NCBI GenBank assembly: GCA_012517355.1 | Contig: JAAYVD010000032.1 | Span: 25,544-89,543, forward strand | DNA length: 64,000 bases | Direction of reading: 5' to 3' | Source of the DNA: Candidatus Rifleibacteriota bacterium | Lineage (GTDB): Bacteria; Muiribacteriota; Ozemobacteria; Ozemobacterales; Ozemobacteraceae | Shown here: positions 8,618 to 17,700 of the stretch, piece by piece | How the letters are laid out: each line of letters opens with the position of its first letter | How positions within the stretch are numbered: position 1 is the first letter of the stretch | Translations under genes and position numbers: made by a program | The notes under the pieces: model-generated | The model's input: the letters and a program-made list of their open reading frames with translations, nothing else | Told to the model about the DNA's origin: nothing | Database searches by the model: none

Positions 8618-8643
8618 ACCGGGGCGGGAGGACCCGCCCCGGT
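8618..8643 (-). terminator. Intrinsic-type hairpin after uridine phosphorylase
   Basis: An 11-bp perfect stem (ACCGGGGCGGG / CCCGCCCCGGT, 8618-8628 with 8633-8643, loop 8629-8632) lies 40 nt beyond the stop of the minus-strand phosphorylase gene and is followed, reading minus, by TTGCTTC. Confidence 0.65.
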
Positions 8644-8683
8644 CTGACAACGGTGGGGCCGGCGTTGGCGCGGCCGGCCCGGG

Positions 8684-9484
8684 CTACTTCTTCCCGCGCT
8701 TCGGCTTGGCGGCGGCGGTGTCCTGGGCGTGGAGGATCTTGATCGCCTCGACGGCGGTCTTGATGGCTTCCTCGACGCCGACCTTGGCGACGATGGGGGC
8801 GTCGTCGTAGGTCAGGCCGATGATGGCCAGGACCTCGCCGGCGCGCACCTTGCGGATCGAGGAGACGACGAACAGGGCGGCCGATTCCATCGAGGTGGAG
8901 AGCACGTTGGAGCGGTACCAGGCGTTCCACTTCATGATGTTCTCTTCGGCGATGGGCAGGTCTTCCTCGCCTTCGATGAAGAAGGCGTCCTTGCAGTGGC
9001 CGATGCCGCAGTGGTGCCGCAGACCAAGCTTCTTCGCCCCTTCGCGCAGGGCGAGGGTGACGTCGAGGTCGGCGACGGCGGGGTAGCTGAGGGGGACGTA
9101 CTGGCGGGTGGTGCCTTCCTCGCGGACGGCGGCGGTGGTGATGCAGACGTCGCCGAGCTTGACCTCGCGCTGGAGGGCGCCGGCGGTGCCGACGCGGATG
9201 AAGGTGTCGGCGCCGAGCTTGATCAGTTCCTCGACGGCGATGGCGGTGGAGGGGCAGCCGATGCCGGTGGAGGTGCAGGAGACCTTGATGCCGTCGATGA
9301 GGCCGGTGTAGGTGCGGTATTCGCGGTTGAAGGTGATTTCCTTGGCGGAGTCGAAGAAGGCGGCGATCTTGGGCACGCGGCCCGGGTCGCCCGGCAGGAT
9401 GACGTAGCGGCCGACGTCGCCCTTCTTCATGTTGATGTGGTACTGGACGCCCTCTTTCTCCTTGGACGCCGCGTGCTTGGCCAT
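8684..9484 (-). CDS. udp: Nucleoside phosphorylase, uridine phosphorylase type
   Basis: The 266-residue protein belongs to the NP-I (PNP/UDP) family: phosphate-binding GDPGRV near residue 34, CTSTGIGCPSTAIAVEEL, the VGTAGALQ motif, and STSMESAALFVV with the ribose-binding Met-Glu pair. It cleaves uridine-type nucleosides with phosphate to a base and ribose-1-phosphate in the cytoplasm. The start is the ATG at 9484, preceded by AAGGGGAGGAAACCC; an in-frame extension to 9589 lacks family similarity. With the molybdenum hydroxylase and deaminase-like genes nearby it suggests salvage or fermentation of nucleosides, although it is separately transcribed. Purine specificity cannot be fully excluded. 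Confidence 0.9.
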   Translation of the reverse strand: MAKHAASKEKEGVQYHINMKKGDVGRYVILPGDPGRVPKIAAFFDSAKEITFNREYRTYTGLIDGIKVSCTSTGIGCPSTAIAVEELIKLGADTFIRVGTAGALQREVKLGDVCITTAAVREEGTTRQYVPLSYPAVADLDVTLALREGAKKLGLRHHCGIGHCKDAFFIEGEEDLPIAEENIMKWNAWYRSNVLSTSMESAALFVVSSIRKVRAGEVLAIIGLTYDDAPIVAKVGVEEAIKTAVEAIKILHAQDTAAAKPKRGKK

Positions 9485-9663
9485 GGGTTTCCTCCCCTTG
9501 ATGGAATTGGTGCGGACGTGGAACGAGGCCATTCTGCCCGGGGCGGCGGAGGATGTCAAGAAGGCGTGGCGGGAATGCCGCTCCTGCACGGGGTGGGTGG
9601 TCGCGGTTGCGGTGAGAACGGGCTGCGGCAGGAATGCCGCTCCTGAGCCGGGGAAGAGAAGAA

Positions 9664-9684
9664 GGGGCCGGAAACACCGGCCCC
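9664..9684 (-). terminator. Intrinsic terminator of the truA-rplM-rpsI operon
   Basis: GGGGCCGG (9664-9671) pairs perfectly with CCGGCCCC (9677-9684) around an AAACA loop; reading the minus strand it is followed by TTCTTCTCTT. It lies 27 nt beyond the rpsI stop. Between here and udp are two copies of a GAATGCCGCTCCTG phrase (near 9575 and 9632). Confidence 0.8.
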
Positions 9685-9710
9685 CTCGGGGATGCGGACG
9701 GGGTGAAGGA

Positions 9711-10103
9711 CTAGCGCTTGGAGAACTGCGGCCGCTTGCGGGCTTTCTTCAGGCCGTATTTCTTGCGTTCCTTCATGCGCGGGTCGCGGGTCAACAACCC
9801 GTTCTTGCGCAGCAGGGAGCGGAACTCCTCGTTGAACTTGACCAGGGCGCGGGCGATGCCGTGCCGGAAGGCTCCGGCCTGGCCGGTGCTGCCGCCGCCG
9901 GCGATGTTGGCGAGGACGTCGAACTTGCCGACGGTCTCGGTGACGGTCAGGGGCTGCAGGATGATCTTGCGGGTCAGCGGGATGGGGAAATACTCGTCGA
10001 AGGGGCGCTGGTTGACGAGGATCTTCCCGTCACCCTTGAGGATGCGGACGCGGGCGGTGCTGGCCTTGCGGCGGCCGGTGCCCCAAAACATGGCTTCTGG
10101 CAT
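9711..10103 (-). CDS. rpsI: 30S ribosomal protein S9
   Basis: The 130-residue sequence is a complete uS9: [16 protein letters not shown] at the start, [19 protein letters not shown] in the middle and the basic C-terminal tail [18 protein letters not shown] that reaches the ribosomal P site. It is the last gene of a minus-strand operon, 17 nt after rplM, the near-universal bacterial order. A strong terminator hairpin follows. Confidence 0.98.
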   Translation of the reverse strand: MPEAMFWGTGRRKASTARVRILKGDGKILVNQRPFDEYFPIPLTRKIILQPLTVTETVGKFDVLANIAGGGSTGQAGAFRHGIARALVKFNEEFRSLLRKNGLLTRDPRMKERKKYGLKKARKRPQFSKR

Positions 10104-10120
10104 GGATCAGTCTCCTCCTG

Positions 10121-10555
10121 TTACTTGCCCAGTTCCAGGGCTTTCGGCTGCTGGGCGACGTGCGGATGCTCGGCGCCCGGGTACACCTTGAGTTTGCGCA
10201 GGAAGCGCTGCCGCAGCTTGTTGCGGGGCAGCATGCGCTTGACGGCCAGCCAAAGCATGTATTCGGGCTTGTTGCGCTTGAGGTCGCCGTAGGAGACGGA
10301 CCGGATGTGGCCGATGTAGCCGGTGTGCCAGAAGTGGGTCTTGTCGCGTTCCTTCTGGCCGGTCAGCTTGATCTCGCCGGCGTTGATGACGACGACGAAA
10401 TCGCCCATGTCGAAGTTGGGCAGGTAGGTGGGTTTGTGCTTCCCCATCAGGATGTGGGCCACCTGGGAAGCGAGACGCCCGAGGACCTGGTCCTTGGCGT
10501 CCACGAGGTGCCAGTCGCGTTGGATCTGGTCCTCTTTGGGGACGAACGTCTTCAC
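10121..10555 (-). CDS. rplM: 50S ribosomal protein L13
   Basis: The 144-residue protein is a full-length uL13, with WHLVDAKDQVLGRLASQVA at the N-terminus, GDFVVVINAGEIKLTGQK in the core and the AVKRMLPRNKLRQRFLRKLKVY segment near the end. It binds 23S rRNA early in large-subunit assembly. It sits between truA and rpsI on the minus strand, 19 nt after the truA stop, an arrangement seen in many bacteria. Confidence 0.98.
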   Translation of the reverse strand: MKTFVPKEDQIQRDWHLVDAKDQVLGRLASQVAHILMGKHKPTYLPNFDMGDFVVVINAGEIKLTGQKERDKTHFWHTGYIGHIRSVSYGDLKRNKPEYMLWLAVKRMLPRNKLRQRFLRKLKVYPGAEHPHVAQQPKALELGK

Positions 10556-10574
10556 CGAATGTTCCTCCTTTCGG

Positions 10575-11321
10575 TTAGTACATGACCCTCATCAGATACA
10601 GCCCGGCGGCCGGGGCCGGCGAACCCAGGCGGCGGCGGTCCTGATTACGGTACAGTTCCGGGATTTCGTGTGGTTCCATCTTGTGCAGGCCGATCAGCAG
10701 GAGGGCCTTGGCCATGTTGCGGACCATGTTGTGGAGGAACCCCGTTCCGACCACATCGAAGGTGATGACCGCTCCTTCCCGCGCGAGGCGGCTGTCCAGG
10801 ATGGTGCGAACGGGGTTCTCCTTGCCGGCGGGGGATCGGGTGAAGGCCGAGAAGTCGTGTTCCCCCACGAAGCGTGCCGCTCCCTGCTCCATCGCAGCCA
10901 GGTCGAGCGAGCCTTCGACCTGGCAGAAATGCCGTTCGAGGAACGGGCTGCGTTCGGCCACCTCGCGGAAGAGGTAGCGGTAGTGCTTGGCCCTGGCCGA
11001 GAACCGGGGGTGGAACCCCGGGGCGGCCTCTTCGATCCGGCGAATGCGGATGCTGGGAGGGAGAGCCCCATTCAATGCCACGATCAACTTGTCAACCGGG
11101 ATCGGACGATCGGTCTGGACCAGGATCACCTGCCCGAGGGCATGCACTCCCGTGTCGGTCCGCCCGGACCCATGGACGCGCACCTGATGGCCGAGGATCC
11201 TGGCCAGGGCCCGTTCCAGTTCCGCCTGGATGGTCGGGACTCCCGGTTGGATCTGGAAGCCGAAAAAGGCACTTCCGTCGTAGGTAACGGTCATTGTAAT
11301 GCGGCGGGGATCGGTTGTCAA
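10575..11321 (-). CDS. truA: tRNA pseudouridine(38-40) synthase TruA
   Basis: The 248-residue protein modifies uridines in the tRNA anticodon stem-loop. The catalytic Asp lies in GSGRTDTGVHALGQ (Asp56), followed by the family segments FSARAKHYRYLF, GEHDFSAF and VVGTGFLHNMVRNM. Length is normal for the family. I keep the upstream start because residues 1-10 (MTTDPRRITM) match the usual lead into the TVTYDGSAFFGFQ strand. It is the first gene of the truA-rplM-rpsI operon; the 263-nt gap to the divergent cyclase gene must contain both promoters, but I could not pick out convincing boxes there. Confidence 0.96.
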   Translation of the reverse strand: MTTDPRRITMTVTYDGSAFFGFQIQPGVPTIQAELERALARILGHQVRVHGSGRTDTGVHALGQVILVQTDRPIPVDKLIVALNGALPPSIRIRRIEEAAPGFHPRFSARAKHYRYLFREVAERSPFLERHFCQVEGSLDLAAMEQGAARFVGEHDFSAFTRSPAGKENPVRTILDSRLAREGAVITFDVVGTGFLHNMVRNMAKALLLIGLHKMEPHEIPELYRNQDRRRLGSPAPAAGLYLMRVMY

Positions 11322-11584
11322 GCGGTTTCTCGGCTCCTATGGGGGCAAAGCCGGCCCGGGCGTCTCCGGTTCCCGGCCAGGGGCGGGCGTCGTCGGAGGG
11401 AAGGGCGCGGCCCGGAAGCCTGGGGCCGCGGCCCTGCTTCCGCCCCGAGGGCTGACGCCGGGCCGGGGTCGCCCCCCCGGCGTCGCCGCGGATGTCCCTC
11501 GGCCCGGTCGGGTCCCCTACCCTACCCCAATCCCACGAGGCTTGCAACCGGCCCTTCTCTGGGGTACCGTTCCTGGAAGCCACC

Positions 11585-14500
11585 ATGCGCCGTCTCCTGC
11601 TGTCACTCGTTGCCGTCCTGCTGCTCGTGCTGCCCTGGGTCATCCTCGATTCCCTCGATGCCTGGATGATCGAGGAGCGGGCGGGAGCCGACCTGCGGGC
11701 CTGGGAAGGGCGGGCGCGCCAGGTGACCGGGCAGATCCAGGCCTCGCATGCCATCGAGCGGCAGTGCGAGCGGCAGGCCGACCGGTTCCGCGAGCGGCTG
11801 GGCAGCCTGCTGACCCACCTGGGCCGGCGCGGGCTGGCTCCCGAACTGGTGATACGGGCTGCCAGGGAGATCTTTTCCCACGACCGTTCGGCTCCCGCCA
11901 TGTACTTGTTCCGGCCCGGCCCCGACCGGGCAGGGAAATGGCAGGCGGTGAAAGGGAAGGGGCTCGGCACGGTCGCCGCGCCGCTGCTGGGCACCGTGGT
12001 GGGAGCCCTGGTGCGGGGCAGCCGCCAGGAGGCGGTGCCGGCCGAGGCCGGTCGCACCTTCCGGGGCCTGTTCGGCGACCTGTTGACCATCGACCAGCTG
12101 GCGCGGCAGGGCATCGGCCGGGTCTACGCGGCGACCTTCCGCGGGAAGGACGTGTGGCTCTACTGGAACGTGCTGCGGCCTGGACGGAAGCCGGCGGGCG
12201 TGCTTCTGCTGCTGTTTCCCCGGCGCATCGACCTGAGCCCCGAGGAGGAGCTGGGGCGGTTTCTGCGGAACTGGCGGGCCCGGAGCGGGTTCCCCCTCTT
12301 CCTGCGGACCTTCCAAGCCCCAGGGTCCCGCGAACTCCTGGCGCATCCCCGGCTGGCCGCCCTGCCGGCCTTCCGTGGCCTGGCACCCGCCCTGATCCGG
12401 CAGATCCGCGGGTTGCCGCCCGGACGGGCCGGTCGGTTCGGCGACTGGTGGCTGCTTCGGCAGGGGCTGTCGGGCGACCGGCCCTACGACGTCTGCCTGG
12501 TGCGACCCATCCCCGTTCGCGGTCCGACCCTGGCCGGGCGCGGGCGCGCCTGGTATGGGGGGGGGATGGCCCTGGCGTTGACGCTGGGACTGGGTTGGTG
12601 CCTGCGGGCTGGGGCCCTTCCCTCCCCCACCCTGCGCCGCTCGTTCGTCATGCTCCTGTTGCTGCTGGCCGGCCTGCCCCTGTTCGGCTGCCTCGTCTTC
12701 GGGGCGGGGCAGGCGGGCGGCTGGCTGGCCCTGTCCCTGCGGCAGGCCACGGAGGAGGTCGACGCCTTCTACCAGCGCCTGGACGCGGTGGGCGAGCACC
12801 GGAAGGCGCAATACCGCCGGATCGTGGACCGGGACCTGCCCGCCTGGAAGTCCATGGTGCCGGGCGTCAACGGCGGTTCCCACCTGGACCGGCTGGCCGG
12901 GGCCTTCCGGGAGGCGGGGCTGCCCCTGATGGGCATCCTCGTCTTCGACCGGGCGGGGGGCATCCTGTCCCGGCTGTCGGACAGCCTGGCGCCGGCCGCG
13001 GTCCAGTCCCTGATCGACTATTTCCAGGACTGGGCGGTGGGCGGGTTCTCCGAGATTTCCGGACCGGCGGGTGGGCCCGGCTGGCTGCAGTCGCAGCGGA
13101 CCCAGATGTTCCAGCACCTCGCCCGGACCCTGAACCCCGATCGGGGCCTGGCCGCCATGATCATGTGGCAGCTCGGCATGGCGGAGGCCGTCGTCCTCGA
13201 GGACACCCGATTCTACAATCTGCACACCGCCGTGGTCAGGGACGGGACCCTGCAGGCGTTCATCAACATCCTCTGGCGGGGAGATGCCGACTTCCGCGGG
13301 ATCCTGCGGGAAGCCGTGGCCCGGCGCAATGCCGGGAGCCCGGCGCACACCTGTGCCGTGGTGGCGGCGGAACAAGGGGCCCTGGTGCCGGTGGTGCCGC
13401 CTGCCAGCTCGGTGTTCTGGCGCACCCCCGCCGGCCGGGCGATGTGGGAGGTGTTCGAGGGGTTCCGGTTCCGGCGGGCCGCCTTTGCCGGCGTCCGCGG
13501 CGGGTTCCACCTGACCGTCGCCCCGAGCGTGACCGCCCCCGGCCTGTTGTTCGGGGGTGTCGCCCCGCTCGAGCCGTTCCAGGCCGAGGCCCGGCGCCGG
13601 CAGTTCCTGCTCGTGGCCTTGCTTTCCCTGCTGACCGTCGGGGTGGCGGGCACCGGCCTCCTCATCGTCCGGCGGTTCATCGATCCGATCCGGCGTCTGG
13701 AGGAGGCCTTGTGGGCGGTCTGCCACGGAGATCTCGGACAGACCCTCGAGCTGAGCGGGGCCCGCGAATTCGCCGAGGTGTCGGCGACCTTCCAGGACAT
13801 GGTCGACGGCTTGCGGGAGCGCCGCAACCTGGGACGGTTCGTCTCGGGGGCCCTCGCCGGGGGCGGCCTGGCCGGAGGAAGCCTCGCCGGTGGGAGTCTG
13901 GCCGGCGGAAGCCTGGCCGGCGGCGGATTCGGGGGCGACGGGCGGGCGGGAGGTGGCGGTCTGCCCGGGGTCGGCCTCGCCGCGCCGGCGGGCCGTCGCC
14001 ACAGCGTGCGGCGGCGAGGGACCGTCCTGGTGTCGGACATCCGGCGGTTCACGACCTTGTCGGAGAGGCATCCGGTCGACCAGGTCGTGTCGATGCTGAA
14101 CCGGCACCTCGACGCCCTGGCCCGGGAAGTCCACGCCCGGGGCGGGTTCGTCGACAAGTTCATCGGGGACGCCATGGTGGCGGTCTTCTTTGCGGAAGAA
14201 GCGGCGGGGGTGCCGGGGCCTTCGGTTCCCGGCCAGGCCGCCGGGGTGGTGGCCGCCCTGGATGCCGCCGGGCCGTCGCACGTCCGGCGGGCGATGGCGG
14301 CCGCCTGGGCCATGCGGCAGACGGGGCTGGCCATCGTGGCGGAGCGTGAGGCGGCGGGCCAGTTCTCCTACGAATTCGGCATCGGGCTGGCCACCGGGGA
14401 GCTGGTCAGCCTGACCATCGGATTGGCCCTGGAACGTTCGGAGCACCAGGTGTTGGGATTCCCGGTCCAGCGGGCCGAGGTGCTGGAAGGGCTGTCGAAA

Positions 14501-14725
14501 CAGGCCACCCGGACCAGGATCGTCGTCGACCGTTCGGTGGTCAGCGCCTGTCCGGAATTCGCCTTCGCGGCGCTGCCGTTCGTCGAAACCTGGGAGGTGA
14601 CCGGCCCGGCCGATCCCGGGGGGCCGGGGCCGGGGCGGGGCGCTTCGTCCGCGCCGGAACCGGCGGGGCCCGCCGCGCCAGGCCAGGCCTCAGCCCCAGG
14701 GATGCGCGGGGAGGATGACCGATGA
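11585..14725 (+). CDS. Large membrane class III nucleotide cyclase, C1-like half (metal-binding)
   Basis: This 1046-residue protein has an N-terminal membrane span (about 3-21), a long presumed extracytoplasmic region, two spans near 325-342 and 353-375, a second sensor region, a span at about 674-695, a HAMP-like segment (FIDPIRRLEEALWAV), a Gly/Ser/Leu/Ala linker (about 755-790) and a class III cyclase domain (about 805-985). The cyclase has both metal Asp residues, Asp818 in VSDIRRFT and Asp862 in DKFIGDAM, and Lys858. The transition-state Asn and Arg of the motif VNLASR are replaced by Gln962 and Val966 (VQRAEV). This is the pattern of mammalian C1. The start at 11585 is chosen for the immediate signal anchor. 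Its stop overlaps the start of the partner gene (ATGA at 14722-14725). Confidence 0.88.
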   Translation: MRRLLLSLVAVLLLVLPWVILDSLDAWMIEERAGADLRAWEGRARQVTGQIQASHAIERQCERQADRFRERLGSLLTHLGRRGLAPELVIRAAREIFSHDRSAPAMYLFRPGPDRAGKWQAVKGKGLGTVAAPLLGTVVGALVRGSRQEAVPAEAGRTFRGLFGDLLTIDQLARQGIGRVYAATFRGKDVWLYWNVLRPGRKPAGVLLLLFPRRIDLSPEEELGRFLRNWRARSGFPLFLRTFQAPGSRELLAHPRLAALPAFRGLAPALIRQIRGLPPGRAGRFGDWWLLRQGLSGDRPYDVCLVRPIPVRGPTLAGRGRAWYGGGMALALTLGLGWCLRAGALPSPTLRRSFVMLLLLLAGLPLFGCLVFGAGQAGGWLALSLRQATEEVDAFYQRLDAVGEHRKAQYRRIVDRDLPAWKSMVPGVNGGSHLDRLAGAFREAGLPLMGILVFDRAGGILSRLSDSLAPAAVQSLIDYFQDWAVGGFSEISGPAGGPGWLQSQRTQMFQHLARTLNPDRGLAAMIMWQLGMAEAVVLEDTRFYNLHTAVVRDGTLQAFINILWRGDADFRGILREAVARRNAGSPAHTCAVVAAEQGALVPVVPPASSVFWRTPAGRAMWEVFEGFRFRRAAFAGVRGGFHLTVAPSVTAPGLLFGGVAPLEPFQAEARRRQFLLVALLSLLTVGVAGTGLLIVRRFIDPIRRLEEALWAVCHGDLGQTLELSGAREFAEVSATFQDMVDGLRERRNLGRFVSGALAGGGLAGGSLAGGSLAGGSLAGGGFGGDGRAGGGGLPGVGLAAPAGRRHSVRRRGTVLVSDIRRFTTLSERHPVDQVVSMLNRHLDALAREVHARGGFVDKFIGDAMVAVFFAEEAAGVPGPSVPGQAAGVVAALDAAGPSHVRRAMAAAWAMRQTGLAIVAEREAAGQFSYEFGIGLATGELVSLTIGLALERSEHQVLGFPVQRAEVLEGLSKQATRTRIVVDRSVVSACPEFAFAALPFVETWEVTGPADPGGPGPGRGASSAPEPAGPAAPGQASAPGMRGEDDR
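13850..13940 (+). repeat. 15-nt tandem repeat encoding GGSLA units
   Basis: Inside the first cyclase gene, between HAMP and the catalytic domain, GCCGGAGGAAGCCTC-type units repeat and encode LAGG-SLAGG-SLAGG-SLAGG. The array is in frame and would act as a flexible linker whose length can change by slippage. Confidence 0.85.
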
Positions 14726-17700
14726 CCAGGATGCCCGCCCGTGGCTGGCAGGGGTTCCTCACCGGCCTGCTGTTCCTGCTTCCCTTCCTCGTGGTCCATG
14801 TCTCCATGGACCTGACGGAGCAGGAGGAAGCCGCCGAGCGGTTCCGGGAGACCGAACAGGCCAACCTGACCGACCTGGACCGGGTGACGCGGTCCCTGAC
14901 CCCCGCCCATTTCCTCGGCACCGCCCTCAAGCACCTGGAGTTCCGGCTGGCCACCGGGATCCGGGCCCGGCTGGCGGCGGGCCGGCCGCCCTCGCCGGGG
15001 GACCTGCGAACGATGGTGGAATCGGCCATGGACGGCCCCGAAGGCGTGGTGATCCGGCGGTTCGGGGCCGAACTGGTGGTGGTCCGGAGCGACCGGGCGG
15101 GGACGGCCGGCGCGGGGGGCGGCCACCAGGTCGTCTGGCGGGAAGGGGCAGCCCGGGGGCTGCAGGACCTCCCCGCCGAGGCCTTCGACTACCTGCTCGA
15201 ACCCGGGCAGACCGGCCCGGAGGGGGCGGCGCGAGTGGAGGTCGCCTTCCGGCGGCTGATGGGCTTTCCGGTGGTGGTGAACGCGTTCCGGGACCGGTGC
15301 TGGGGGGCCTGCGGGGAGTACACCAACGAGCACGGCACCTGGGGCTTCTTCTGGGAAGAGGTCCCGCTGCCGCCCGGCGCGCCTGACCGGCTGCTGGTGA
15401 CGGCGCGGGCCAGCCTGCTGGGCCTGGGTGAACGGGTCCGGTGGCGGCTGGCGACGCTCCTGTGGGACTCCTGGGACGGGGACGGCCCCTCGGCGGACGG
15501 CCCCCCGGTGGTGCGCGACAGCGGGGTTTCGCGCGGCCCTCCGCGGCGGCAGCGGGGAAGCCCTTCCGACCTGGGGCCGGCCGCCCCCGGGGCGTTGCGT
15601 CAGGCTGGCGCCGGGCGCGGGGCTCCATCCCCGCAAGCGCCACCGACCACCCTCGTGTCGGCCTCGACCGGTGGGGTCCGGCGGGACGGAGCCGCCCTGG
15701 CCATCCTGCCGGGCGGCGGGCAGGGGACGGCCGTCCTGTCGAACACCTGGCGCCGGTCGGAGGCCCTGCGCGGCTGGCGGCGGGGGGACCTGCCGGCCCC
15801 GGGGGCCAGCGCCGTGGTCGGCGGTGGCCACCTGGTCACCCGGCAGGCGGATCCCGACGGCGGGGCGGGTTCCCTCGTCCTCGCCCGGCCGTTGCCGCCG
15901 GGGCGCAGCCCGCTCTTCCGGGCCGTCCGGCTGGCCGCTTCTTTCGTCTACGTGGCCCTGGTGGTGCTCGGGGTCGTCCAGTTGATCCTGTTCGAGCGTC
16001 GCCAGGCCCTTCCCCTGCGGCTGCTGTTCGGCCTGCTCTTTTTGCTGGCGGTCCTGACGCCCCTGACCGGGGTCTACCACCTGGCCTCACGGCAGGTGGG
16101 GCAGACCTTCCGGGAAGACCAGAAATCGGCCCGCGACGCCCTTCGCCGGCGGTTCAAGGAGATCGACGACGGGCAGACCGAGCACTCGGCTGGGGTGATG
16201 AGCATCCTGCAACGGGCCTTGCAGGCCCCCTCCTTCCTCGCGCAGGTGCGGGCGGGCGAGGACGAGTGGCGCCGGACGGGGCGGGGGCGTCGGCTGGGGG
16301 CCCTGTTGCAGGGGTTCTTCCGGCGGATCCGGAATCCCGACCATCCCATCCACCGGCTGCCCGACGGCACCCTGGTTCCCCTTTCCCGGGTGCTCGGGTT
16401 CTTCCTGGTGGGGCCCGACCGGCTCGCCGAATTCCAGAACAACGAACGGATCCCCACGTCCGTCGATATCCGGAAGTTCTTCGAGGTGATCGGCCAGCGG
16501 GCCCTCGAGGTCCGCAACCCGGCCCTGCGGCGGGAGGGCCCTGCCCGACCGCCCGGCCGGGTCGACCGGGCGGCGATGCTCCTGGAATACGGCAGCCAGA
16601 TGCTGATCAACCTGGCCGGTTACGAGGCGTTCCTCGACCTGGTCTACAAGCCGTCCAGCCTGGTGGCGGCGCGGGTCGGGGCCGTCCGGCAGACCTTCTT
16701 CCAGACGACGCTGCGGATCGACGGGGTCGCGCGGTTCGTGGCGCTGCTGGTCTGGCTGGAGATGGACCAGGACCACCCCTACCTGTTGATGGCGATGCAG
16801 AGCCCGTTGCGGCCGGGGGAACCGGTGGTCTACCCCGTCGACCGCATGAACCGCACCTTCCTCGCCGCCCCCCCCGACCTGCCCGTGCCGATCCGGGAGG
16901 CTGCCTTCCAGGCTCTGGAGACCGGCCTTCCGGTCAGCTCGTTCGACCGGCGGACCGGGCTGCTGGTGGAAGCCGCCCCCTGCCGGAACCTGAACCGGCA
17001 CGTGCTGGTCGGCTCGCAGCCGATCGCCCCGCTGGTGGAGAGGATGACGGCGGGGCGCCGGCGGTTCTGGCTGGGCCTGGCGGTGGTGGTCGGCCTGGCG
17101 GTCCTGAGCGCGGCGGGAGGGGCGGCCGTGTTCCTGTTGCCCCTGCAGGCCATCGTCCGGGCCTTCCGGGCGGTCAGGGAGGGGCGGTTCGAAACCCGGC
17201 TCGAGCTGCGGGAACGGGACGAGTTCGGGTCGGTGGCGGAGGCATTCAACGCCCTGGCCCAGGGCCTGCAGGAAGGGCGGCTGTTGGGGCGGTTCGTCTC
17301 GGAACCGGTGCGCCAGGCGGCCCGCGCCGGCAACCTGGAGATGCTGGCGGGGGCGGCGCGGGAGATCGAGACGACCGTGGTCTTCGCGGGGCTGGGCGGG
17401 TTCGAGGAGGTCCGGCGGGTGGCGCCCGTCGACGAGCTGGCGGCCATCCTGGAGGACCACCTGGAGATCGCCAGCCGCGCGGCCGCCCGGGCGGGCGGCG
17501 AGATCGACAAGCTGTTCGGGGAGAAGATCATGGTGGTGTTCGACCATCAGCGGTTCGACCACCCGGCGCAGGCGGCGCGCGCGGCCCTGGCCTTTGCCCG
17601 CGAGGTGCGCGGCGCGTTCGGGGGTCACGGGCGGCTGCGGCAGCTGAGCGCCAAGATCGGCATCAACAGCGGGCCGGCCCTGCTGGGCTTCCTCGGCTCG

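Noticed and set aside
11299..14446. Long alternative frames on both strands over the first cyclase gene
   Set aside because: Pro/Arg/Gly-rich antisense or shifted readings; the chosen frame has membrane spans, HAMP and cyclase motifs.
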